From the NCBI GenBank assembly GCA_934167965.1, contig CAKPMJ010000001.1, forward strand, positions 186,001-250,000: a stretch of DNA of 64,000 nt, in the 5' to 3' direction. The notes under the pieces are model-generated. The model searched no databases, was not told where the DNA came from, and saw only the letters and a program-made list of their open reading frames with translations. The DNA is from an uncultured Clostridia bacterium (lineage in GTDB: Bacteria > Bacillota > Clostridia > TANB77 > CAG-508). The translations under genes were made by a program, and so were the position numbers. Positions 8,621 to 16,602 of this stretch are shown piece after piece. Every line of letters begins with the position of its first letter. Positions within the stretch are counted from its first letter, which is position 1.

Positions 8621-8649
8621 ATTATATAATAAAATAAAAATATTTTCAA
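8621..8649 (-). promoter_or_regulatory. Sigma-A promoter of the accessory operon
   Basis: Minus strand TTGAAA, 17-base spacer, TATAAT, about 28 bases before the start of the first gene. Confidence 0.7.
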
Positions 8650-8670
8650 CAATTCTCTTTTTTGATTTTA

Positions 8671-8704
8671 AATAAAAAATAAAGGCGGTATATAAACCAC
8701 CTTC
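8671..8704 (-). terminator. Terminator of the MerR-family gene
   Basis: On the minus strand AAGGTGGT and ACCGCCTT pair (one G-U) around TTATAT, followed by TTATTTTTT. It has the same loop as the terminator at 14441-14472. Confidence 0.75.
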
Positions 8705-8735
8705 TTATCCCACTTTACAAATCAAAAAATTATAT

Positions 8736-9533
8736 CTAAATTTTTCTAACTGGAAATTGAATTTCTGTTAAATACTCATTTTCCTTTTCCTTATTCCAGC
8801 ATCCATCAATATAACACTCTCTAGGATTATCTATTATTTCATATCCATTATCTTCGATATACTTTAAAATAATATTATATGAATCTCTTAAATTGTCATA
8901 AGCCCCTTTATGATAAATACATATTGCAGTTATTGGTTTGGATTTCATAAATTTTATTTTTTCTGTTTCTTTACCAACTTTCTCAACTGCTTGAGCATAT
9001 CTAATTTTAATATCTGTGTCCTTGTATTCTCCATCTAAATAGCTAACATAGCAATAATCTGGCATTACACATTTTAAATCAGGATTTGCTTTTACGCATT
9101 CTGCTCCTGCCTGTAAAACAAATTCTGATATTTTACTAAAATCAGATATAATTCCATCACGATAATAAATAGTATAGCTAGGTATTTCTTTAATAAAAAT
9201 CTCATTTTCCATATTATTTTCCTCCAATAAATAATTTATTTTAGAAAGCTGAATATTGTAATTTATAAGATTTTTTTCTATTTCAATTTTTCTATCTTTG
9301 AGTATATCCATCATATCATGTCCATTTAATATCATTTTAATGTCATTAATAGATAAGCCTGCTTGTCTTAATGATATTATCCTTGAAATATCTATTAACT
9401 GACTACTTTCATAATACCTATAACTAGTATCTTGGTCTATAAAAGCAGGTTTTAATATTCCCTCTTTTTCATAGTATCTTAATGTTTTTATTGTAGTTTT
9501 GGACATTTTAGAAAATTCTCCTATTTTATACAT
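8736..9533 (-). CDS. MerR-family regulator with GyrI-like effector domain
   Basis: 265 residues. Residues 1-70 are a MerR helix-turn-helix (MYKIGEFSKMSKTTIKTLRY, then SYRYYESSQL), a dimerisation helix runs to ~110, and residues ~115-265 form a GyrI/BmrR-like effector-binding domain ending CWNKEKENEYLTEIQFPV. BmrR-type regulators bind hydrophobic or cationic drugs and activate efflux genes from promoters with an over-long spacer. Its own promoter has that design. It follows the flavodoxin-fusion and ABC-2 exporter genes on the same strand, which may be functional partners. Confidence 0.87.
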   Translation of the reverse strand: MYKIGEFSKMSKTTIKTLRYYEKEGILKPAFIDQDTSYRYYESSQLIDISRIISLRQAGLSINDIKMILNGHDMMDILKDRKIEIEKNLINYNIQLSKINYLLEENNMENEIFIKEIPSYTIYYRDGIISDFSKISEFVLQAGAECVKANPDLKCVMPDYCYVSYLDGEYKDTDIKIRYAQAVEKVGKETEKIKFMKSKPITAICIYHKGAYDNLRDSYNIILKYIEDNGYEIIDNPRECYIDGCWNKEKENEYLTEIQFPVRKI

Positions 9534-9553
9534 ATTTTGCCTCCTGATATTAT

Positions 9554-9584
9554 TTATACAACCTACTCTAAGGGGAGAGTCAAT
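9554..9584 (-). promoter_or_regulatory. MerR-type promoter (19-bp spacer) with operator dyad
   Basis: On the minus strand TTGACT and TATAAA are 19 bases apart, the over-long spacing typical of MerR-activated promoters. ACTCT-CCCCTT-AGAGT forms a dyad (9566-9581) that lies in the spacer and overlaps the -35 box. The arrangement predicts autoregulation of the merR-like gene. Confidence 0.75.
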
Positions 9585-9608
9585 ACCTTTTTAAAAATTT
9601 TTATATAT

Positions 9609-10505
9609 TTAATATTTTATCTTTCCTAATCTTACACAAACTGATGTAAAACTACCTCTTTTTTTATTTAATATTTCATCAAGTTCATTTGCTACATTTT
9701 CGAATTTTGCATTCATATAATGTGTAAATATGTATTCTACATTAGTTATGTCTTTTGAATATTTATAGCAAAATTCTCTAATTGGTGCAGAAATATCAAA
9801 TACCCAAATAGGAGAAACTATTATTATTTTTTTATACTTTTTTAAATCTACATCTATATCTTCTATTGGCATTCTCCATTTGTGCATACCATATCTACCG
9901 CACCACCAAAATCCCGATGTATTTTCTGTTTTCTCTTTTGCTTTTATTTCAATAATTTGTGCTCCAATTTTGTTTGATTGTTCATAAGCAATCTTTTTTG
10001 TGTATCCCATTCTTGAAAAATATACAACTAAAATATCTTTATTTTTACCTATATTTTCATAATCTGATAAGTTAAATTTAAATTGTTCTTGATTATAAAA
10101 AACATATGTCATATAACCAGTTATTAATTGGATTATTCCAAATACAAAATAGCTAGTTGAAAGAATATTAGTTGGAAATATTATAAATTGTATAATTATC
10201 CAAAGAATTAAAGTAAAACCAAAAGTAGTTCCCAATATAATTCCTATTTTCTTATTTTTTATAAGCAAATATGCCGCAATTAAATTTGATATTCCATTAA
10301 CAATTAATAATGATATACCAGAAAATATATAATTCTGAAATAATATATCACTAAAAGGTAAAACTTGAAAATATGGTAACATTTTATCCATCTGTAGTAG
10401 TTTTCCTGTTGGATCAATCAACATACAGGCACTTCCCCATACAGCACCAATGCCTATAAATAAACACCAAAATATTAAAAATTTTTTTGTTATTTTATAT
10501 CTCAC
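9609..10505 (-). CDS. Four-helix membrane domain fused to a flavodoxin-like domain
   Basis: 298 residues. Helices at about 8-28, 55-80, 84-110 and 115-137 form a membrane domain, followed from ~155 by a flavodoxin fold: ILVVYFSRMGYTKKIAYEQS is the FMN phosphate loop, and the later strand IIIVSPIWVFDISAPIREF is typical of flavodoxin 4/5 families. It may be a membrane-tethered FMN redox protein; partner and substrate are unknown. The start codon is GTG, with a GGAG site about 10 bases upstream. It lies between the ABC-2 exporter and the MerR regulator. Confidence 0.75.
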   Translation of the reverse strand: MRYKITKKFLIFWCLFIGIGAVWGSACMLIDPTGKLLQMDKMLPYFQVLPFSDILFQNYIFSGISLLIVNGISNLIAAYLLIKNKKIGIILGTTFGFTLILWIIIQFIIFPTNILSTSYFVFGIIQLITGYMTYVFYNQEQFKFNLSDYENIGKNKDILVVYFSRMGYTKKIAYEQSNKIGAQIIEIKAKEKTENTSGFWWCGRYGMHKWRMPIEDIDVDLKKYKKIIIVSPIWVFDISAPIREFCYKYSKDITNVEYIFTHYMNAKFENVANELDEILNKKRGSFTSVCVRLGKIKY

Positions 10506-10531
10506 TTTATTTCGACTCCTTATTATATTAA

Positions 10532-11680
10532 TTAACTTATTATTTGTTTTTTCTTGCTTATATAGTTAGTTAAAAAGATAAATAATAAACTAAATGCAAT
10601 TACAATTATTCCATTAGTAAATAAAGGCTTCATCATCTCAAAATTAAATACTTCTATTGTTCTAATCATTTCATTATTTGAAACAAAATAATATGTAGGA
10701 AGAATATGCGCGATTTTTAATACATATTCAGGCATATATTCAAATGGTACAAAACATCCACACAAAAATGATGTTCCAATAGCTATTACATTTACTATTC
10801 CTCCAATAGCATTTTTATTTTGTGTAATATTTCCAATTAAAAATCCTATAGTCAAACTGCATATTGCAAATATAAATGAATTTATTATATATGCTACACC
10901 ATTTGAATTTAACATTTGAGCTTTAAATAGGATTAAACTTAAAATCATGTATAAAACCCACATAAAAAATATTACAATAGCATTTGATAATAAAACTATT
11001 CGGTTATATTTTTTATAATTAAAGCTACTTATAATGGTCCTTTTTCTTACATTATCTTCTTTCAAACTTGATAAAATCATACTAATACAATATACACATC
11101 CTGCTAAAAAAGCATAATTTAAAAAGTTAAAATATCTAGTCATACTACTTAATTTTGAAGTATCAAGCACTGTTTTTAAATTTACAACTGTTTCCTCTTC
11201 AACGACCTTATTTACTTCATTAATTAATTCATTTTCATCATAATAATCTTTATAGATATTAACCATCTTTATGTATTTTTCTACCATCATCTGGCTATAT
11301 GATGCATATTCATCACCACTAGATTTGTATTCTAGAGTAGGATTTTTATCATTTAATAAATCTTTACCAAAATTTTCTGGTATATAAATAACAAAATTAA
11401 CATCTCTATAAAAAATTGCATCATTTATTTTTTCTTCACTATTTGTATCTATATTTTTTATTTCAGAATGTTTACTTATATAATCTACAAAACCTGCCGT
11501 GATTTTATTTTCTGTATCTTTATTTATAATTAATATATCTGGTTTCGACTCTTCAAAATTAGTTATATTATTACTTGATGCTTGATTAAGTATTGTTATA
11601 GAAATCAGCATTACTGTATATAAGATTAGCATACCTTTTAATTTATTTAATATCTTTAAAATTGTTCTAAATACTGTCAT
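10532..11680 (-). CDS. ABC-2 type exporter permease (second subunit)
   Basis: 382 residues in ABC-2 layout: one N-terminal helix (~12-32), a large outside domain (~33-180), then five helices in the last 200 residues, including the CGCFVPFEYMPEYVLKIAHI segment typical of YhgE/NatB-like permeases. It overlaps the first permease gene by 14 bases. With that gene and the ATPase it forms a three-gene exporter; the substrate (drug, peptide or lipid) is not evident. Confidence 0.83.
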   Translation of the reverse strand: MTVFRTILKILNKLKGMLILYTVMLISITILNQASSNNITNFEESKPDILIINKDTENKITAGFVDYISKHSEIKNIDTNSEEKINDAIFYRDVNFVIYIPENFGKDLLNDKNPTLEYKSSGDEYASYSQMMVEKYIKMVNIYKDYYDENELINEVNKVVEEETVVNLKTVLDTSKLSSMTRYFNFLNYAFLAGCVYCISMILSSLKEDNVRKRTIISSFNYKKYNRIVLLSNAIVIFFMWVLYMILSLILFKAQMLNSNGVAYIINSFIFAICSLTIGFLIGNITQNKNAIGGIVNVIAIGTSFLCGCFVPFEYMPEYVLKIAHILPTYYFVSNNEMIRTIEVFNFEMMKPLFTNGIIVIAFSLLFIFLTNYISKKKQIIS

Positions 11681-12848
11681 ATTTTTCCCTCCTTAAACTA
11701 ATGAAAGAAATTATCAGACAAATTGCCACAAATATTAATAAATATCTAATATCTCTACAATACCTGTCTAAAGTATTATAATAATATAATGAATAAAAGC
11801 CATCTGTTATTAAATTATTTGGATTAATAAGATTAATTATAGGAATGTTTTTATCAATAACATATTTCAATGTAACACCCATCATTCCTGACAATACTGA
11901 TAAAAACATTGTAATTGCTATTGTTATACCTGTCTTAGCACCTTCTGACACTTTAAATACAGATGCAATCAATATTCCAAGTGAGATACCTGCTAAATCT
12001 CCGACTGCTGAAAGTAAAATAATCAATGGCATATTATCTCCAAAATTTGCATTTATTACTAGTTTTAAAAATACCATAAGTAGAGCAATTCCTACTAAAC
12101 TAACAATATAGCTTCCTATAGCTGAACTTAAAACAATTATACTCTTTTTATTTGGTGATACTGAAATCCTTTTTCCTTTATTGCTCATGTTTGCTAAACA
12201 ATTATTTATTGCAGTTAATCCTAGCATTCCTCCATACATACAAGCCATTGCTATTAATGTATAATATTCTATCTGCATATAACTTAAATTAGCATTAGAA
12301 ATATTTTTCAAATTAACTTCTTCATTTTCTATTTTTCTTAATATATCTTTTACTATTTTCTCTGCATCAAATGTATAATTTTCTTTTGCTATCTCTTTTT
12401 CAATGCTTTCTCTACTTAAATCTTCTACAATAATTTTATTTTGACTTATCTCAGTTATAACAAATTTAAGTAGAGTTTGGTATGTTCCATTTTCTTTTAC
12501 TACAACTTGTGGTTTATTATCTTTAAATACAACATAACCTTTAATATCAGAATTATCTAATAATTCATTTGCTTCATTTTCTGTAACATATTTAATGTTA
12601 AATAGCTTATCTTCATTGTTATCACTTGATAATTCTTTTAAAGCTTCTTTATATATTTCTTGTGTTTTAAATTCTTCATTATCAACAACGGCAATATCAA
12701 AGATTTGTAGCATTTCATCTTTTTCTATATTAGAAAATGCCATGTTAAAGAATATTCCTAAAATAATAGGAAAAGCAAAAGTCCAAAATATTAATACTTT
12801 ATTTTTAAATAATGTTTTTATTGTATATTTTAAATTATGAATAAACAT
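11667..12848 (-). CDS. ABC-2 type exporter permease (first subunit)
   Basis: 393 residues with the same plan as its neighbour: start MFIHNLKYTIKTLFKNKVLI, helix, outside domain to ~190, then about five helices with LSGMMGVTLKYVIDKNIPII. Its ATG overlaps the ATPase stop as TAATG, so the two are coupled. Two different permeases with one ATPase suggest a heterodimeric exporter. Confidence 0.83.
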   Translation of the reverse strand: MFIHNLKYTIKTLFKNKVLIFWTFAFPIILGIFFNMAFSNIEKDEMLQIFDIAVVDNEEFKTQEIYKEALKELSSDNNEDKLFNIKYVTENEANELLDNSDIKGYVVFKDNKPQVVVKENGTYQTLLKFVITEISQNKIIVEDLSRESIEKEIAKENYTFDAEKIVKDILRKIENEEVNLKNISNANLSYMQIEYYTLIAMACMYGGMLGLTAINNCLANMSNKGKRISVSPNKKSIIVLSSAIGSYIVSLVGIALLMVFLKLVINANFGDNMPLIILLSAVGDLAGISLGILIASVFKVSEGAKTGITIAITMFLSVLSGMMGVTLKYVIDKNIPIINLINPNNLITDGFYSLYYYNTLDRYCRDIRYLLIFVAICLIISFISLRREKYDSI

Positions 12849-13609
12849 TAGTCTCTTAATTCCTTTCCTGTAAGTTTTAAAAATACATCATTTAATGTGG
12901 GTCCAACACGTTCTATTTTTTCTTCTATATTAGCTTGCTTTTTCAATTCTTCACTTGTTCCCTGTGCTATTATTTTTCCTTTATCTAAAATAATAATTCT
13001 GTCACAAAGTATTTCTACTTCTTCCATATAATGTGTTGTATATACTATTGTTGCGCCATCATCTCTTAATTCTTTTATTCCGTCCAAAATATTATTTCTA
13101 CTTTGAGGATCAACAGCTACTGTTGGTTCATCTAAAAAAATCAGTTGTGGTTTATGTGCTATTCCACAAGCAATATTTAGCCTTCTTAAAAGACCTCCAG
13201 ATAACTGTTTAGGTAGATATTTTTTAAATTCACTTAATCCTACTAAATTAATTGCATCTTCTACATATTGTTTCCTTACATTTTTGTCTTTAATGTATAG
13301 TCCACAAAAATAATTGATATTATCATATACGTTTAGTTCATTAAACACTGCTACATCTTGAAATATTACACCTATCTTAGATTTTATATCATAAGAATCT
13401 GGCTTCATTTCTTTACCAAATATTTTTATACTTCCATTCTGGTATTTCAATAAGGCTAAAATAGAATTTATCGTTGTACTTTTTCCACTTCCATTTGGTC
13501 CAAGTAACCCTAATATTTCTCCTTTATATACATCAAATGATAAATCATCTATAGCCTTTTTACCTTTATATTCTTTTGTCAAATTACTAACTTCTATTAC
13601 CTTTTCCAT
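12848..13609 (-). CDS. ABC-2 exporter ATPase (CcmA/DrrA type)
   Basis: 253 residues. Walker A GPNGSGKSTT, Q-loop GVIFQDVAVF, signature LSGGLLRRLNIACG (with L in place of the usual Q), Walker B LIFLDEPTVAVDPQ and the TTHYMEE H-loop are all present. It powers the two permeases downstream. It lies 31 bases after the VTT-domain gene and probably shares the promoter at 14410-14438. Confidence 0.88.
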   Translation of the reverse strand: MEKVIEVSNLTKEYKGKKAIDDLSFDVYKGEILGLLGPNGSGKSTTINSILALLKYQNGSIKIFGKEMKPDSYDIKSKIGVIFQDVAVFNELNVYDNINYFCGLYIKDKNVRKQYVEDAINLVGLSEFKKYLPKQLSGGLLRRLNIACGIAHKPQLIFLDEPTVAVDPQSRNNILDGIKELRDDGATIVYTTHYMEEVEILCDRIIILDKGKIIAQGTSEELKKQANIEEKIERVGPTLNDVFLKLTGKELRD

Positions 13610-13640
13610 ACATTAACCTCCCTGTTATTTTAATATTTAA

Positions 13641-14360
13641 TTATTTTATAGTATTAATCGCTTCTTTTGTTACCTTTTCTTTATCAAATTTATCTATAAA
13701 AAATATTATAATTCCAACTATTAAAAGTACTATTGCATACAACATAATGCTTTTCTTCCAATCGCCTATTGCTAAACTGTCTCCTGCCAATGTTGATGAA
13801 ATAATAGATGGAAATCTTGCAAATGTTGATATTACAATAAACCTAGATGGTTTGATTGGTAACAATCCTGATATATATACCAATAAATCTTTTGGTGTAC
13901 CAGGTATTAAAAACAAAATAAGCAAAATTTTTTCTATTTTCTTAGGATTTTGAAATAGCTTACTATTTTCTACCTTTTTTACTTTCATTTCGTCACAAAA
14001 ACTATATACAAACCTTTTCCCCCATTTTCTTACTAGGAAAAATATTATTGTTGATATTATACATGCAGAAACCATAATAAATATTGCTCCACCCCAAGCT
14101 CCATAACACATTCCAGCCAAGATCTCTATAGGCTCTCCTGGTAATATAACTAAAAAGATTTGTGCAACTTGCAAACCAAACAATGTTACCATTCCAAGTA
14201 GACCTGAGCTTTCTACTTTTTGCTTAAATAATTTTTGTCCTTCTATGTTCGATAAATCTTTCATTATTGGAAATAAATATATTAGTATTCCCAGCAACAT
14301 TACTATAGTAATGAATATTAATATCGTTTTGAATATTTTTAGTCCATTTTTTTTACTCAT
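13641..14360 (-). CDS. TVP38/TMEM64 (VTT/DedA-like) membrane protein
   Basis: 239 residues, five to six helices. The VTT-domain features are present: LPGEPIEILAGMCYGAWGG, then IPGTPKDLLVYISGLLPIKP and RFPSIISSTLAGDSL. DedA/VTT proteins are linked to lipid-carrier flipping and membrane homeostasis; the specific substrate here is unknown. It is the first gene of the unit that continues into the ABC-2 exporter. Confidence 0.82.
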   Translation of the reverse strand: MSKKNGLKIFKTILIFITIVMLLGILIYLFPIMKDLSNIEGQKLFKQKVESSGLLGMVTLFGLQVAQIFLVILPGEPIEILAGMCYGAWGGAIFIMVSACIISTIIFFLVRKWGKRFVYSFCDEMKVKKVENSKLFQNPKKIEKILLILFLIPGTPKDLLVYISGLLPIKPSRFIVISTFARFPSIISSTLAGDSLAIGDWKKSIMLYAIVLLIVGIIIFFIDKFDKEKVTKEAINTIK

Positions 14361-14409
14361 ATTTCAGTGTTTTAGCTCCATTTCTTAATATCTTATTATT
14401 GCTAAAAGC

Positions 14410-14438
14410 ATTATATCATTTTGTAATTTTCTAATCAA
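14410..14438 (-). promoter_or_regulatory. Sigma-A promoter of the VTT/ABC-2 operon
   Basis: Minus strand TTGATT, 17-base spacer, TATAAT, about 50 bases before the start codon. Confidence 0.7.
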
Positions 14439-14440
14439 GT

Positions 14441-14472
14441 AAAAAATAAAGGAAGTATATAAACTTCCCTTT
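14441..14472 (-). terminator. Terminator of the spermidine-synthase-like gene
   Basis: On the minus strand GGGAAGT and ACTTCC pair around TTATAT, followed by TTTATTTTTT, just after the stop codon. Confidence 0.8.
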
Positions 14473-14479
14473 ATAATAT

Positions 14480-15983
14480 TTATCTTTCACTTTTTGGTAT
14501 TAATGTATCTATTGGACAATATTCATCTGTTATCACAATAGCATTATCTGAAATATTTAGATTATAAGATTCTTTATATTCTAGATCATCATCAGTTGCT
14601 ATTACCATATTATTTTGAGTCTTTTCTAAGTCATTTTGATAATTGCATGGAATAACATAAACATTTTTAAATACATGTTTTAATGTATTTACTTCTGCTT
14701 GAATAAATTTTGAATTTTTTCCTTCCAATGATGATATTATATTAGTTAAATATACACCATTTTTACTTAAAGATTTCTTTACATTTCTTACATTCTCTAT
14801 TGTTGTTAATGTTTTAGCTGGAGAGCTTCCTGAAAAAGCATCATTTAATATTGCATCATATTTCTTTGCATTATTATTTAAATAAACTCTTCCATCTTCA
14901 TTAATCAAATTTAACCTTTGATTATTTTCTAAATCGTAATCCTTAATTAACTTATCAAGAAAAAAATATTTTTTGGCTATCTCTGTAATTTTATTATCAA
15001 TTTCTACAACATCCATTGTTTTATTTGGATAATGACTTATATAATATTTGGGATAAGAATACCCAGCCCCACCAATTAATAATGTATTATTTATTTCAAT
15101 ATTAGCATTAAACATTAAATCATAGAATTTAGTATAATCAAAAACCAATTCATTAACTTTTGATTCATCTGTAAAAGTTGCAGATTCATAGCCACTATCT
15201 ATATTTAGCATCCTTATGTTTTCTCCATTTAAAATAGAATTATAGATAATCACTCTCCCATATTGTGTATCATAACTAACATATTCACTATCTTTTATCT
15301 CTAAAACTTTATTTCCCTCTAACTCATTTTTCTGCTTATAGATATTAAAAGCAATTAATGAACTTATTATTATAATTACAACAAAAATTGAACTTTTTTC
15401 TTTTATTTTAAAATTAACTAATGGAATTAAACATACTAATATAATAGTTAATACAAATAATATATTACTACTTCCTATATTAGGTATTAATATAAATCCT
15501 CCTAAAAATGTTCCTACTATTCCACCCATTGTAGCTATTGCATTTATCTTTCCAGATACTTTGCCTGCCATTTCTAAATTATTCAATTTTAATTTTAATA
15601 TTATAGGAGTTATTATTCCCATACACAAAGAAGGAATAAAAAATAATATAATAGTTGATAATATTGCGCCGACTTTTATATTATTTATATAGCTAACAAC
15701 CGATTCTAATGTATATTTTTGAATAAATGGTATAGCTATTATAAAAATAGATGTAGCTATCAATATAATCTTTAAATTATTTTCTTTATTATCTTTGTCT
15801 GCTATTTTTCCGTCCAATATAATTTCCTATGCTGCTACTCAACAATATAATTCCTATAATACTTGTCCACACTATATTGGAATTTCCAAAATAAGGTGAT
15901 AATAACCTTGAAGCAATTAATTCTAATATCATACATATAGCATCTATTGTAAAAATTATTATTTCATATCTATACTTTTTCAT
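14480..15983 (-). CDS. Membrane-fused spermidine synthase-like protein, split by a +1 frameshift
   Basis: Integral-membrane protein with a C-terminal spermidine-synthase (Rossmann SAM-type) domain. The first ~56 residues (MKKYRYEIIIFTIDAICMIL to SSSIGNYIG) and the remaining ~440 (GKIADKDNKENN onward) are in different frames. Skipping one C at 15810-15812 gives IGGKIAD, the usual motif after the second helix. There are about seven N-terminal helices; the soluble domain has LLIGGAGYSYPKYY, DVVEIDNKI and YDAILNDAFSG. The classic GGGDG loop is GGAGY, so aminopropyl transfer is not assured. The break is at a CGG codon followed by AAA-AA, exactly as in the BceA gene. Confidence 0.75.
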
Positions 15984-16593
15984 TTACTTTCTCCATTATC
16001 AATATTTTCTTAATTTCTTCAATTGAGATCGGACCTAATCGAACAATTTTTAACTGTTCCAAAGTACAATCTACTATTGTGCTACTTTGACCAAATGAAA
16101 CCTTACCTTCCATCATTCCATCCAAAGTCGGACATGATTTTTGTATTTCATCTAGTGTAGTACATGTAGGCTCACCACTTTGATTAGCACTACTCATAAA
16201 TAGTGGACTTTCTGTTTTCTTTATTAATTCTTTTAAAACATTTGAAGTAGCCATCCTTACAGCAATTGTTTTTTCTCCATTATTAACATAGAATGGTAAT
16301 TCTGGCCTTTTATTTAAAATTAAAGTTATCGGTCCAGGCATAAATGCCTTAATTAATTTTTCTGCTCTTTTATCTACTATAGCAATAGTTTTTATTTGTT
16401 CTTCATCAGCACACATAATTGGAAATAGTTTCGACTTAGGGCGATTTTTAGTAATCATCAAATTATCATGTGCTTTTTCTGAATTCATGCGGGCACATAC
16501 ACCATAAACTGTGTCAGTTGGAACACTTATTACTCCATCTCGTTTTAATATCTCTGCTAATTCATCTATTTGAGTTTGCTTATATATTTTCAT
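15970..16593 (-). CDS. tsaC: Threonylcarbamoyl-AMP synthase (TsaC/Sua5 family)
   Basis: 207 residues of the YrdC fold: SVPTDTVYGVCARMNSEKAH, then KNRPKSKLFPIMC (ATP/bicarbonate site), MPGPITLIL, TIAVRMA and SSANQSGEP. It makes threonylcarbamoyl-AMP from Thr, bicarbonate and ATP, the first step of tRNA t6A37 synthesis. It lacks the extra Sua5 C-terminal domain. It lies between the MATE fusion and the split membrane protein, whose start it overlaps by 14 bases. TcdA (54.6 kb) and MtaB (44.3 kb) in this window further modify t6A. Confidence 0.9.
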   Translation of the reverse strand: MKIYKQTQIDELAEILKRDGVISVPTDTVYGVCARMNSEKAHDNLMITKNRPKSKLFPIMCADEEQIKTIAIVDKRAEKLIKAFMPGPITLILNKRPELPFYVNNGEKTIAVRMATSNVLKELIKKTESPLFMSSANQSGEPTCTTLDEIQKSCPTLDGMMEGKVSFGQSSTIVDCTLEQLKIVRLGPISIEEIKKILIMEKVNEKV

Positions 16594-16602
16594 ACTTACT
16601 CC

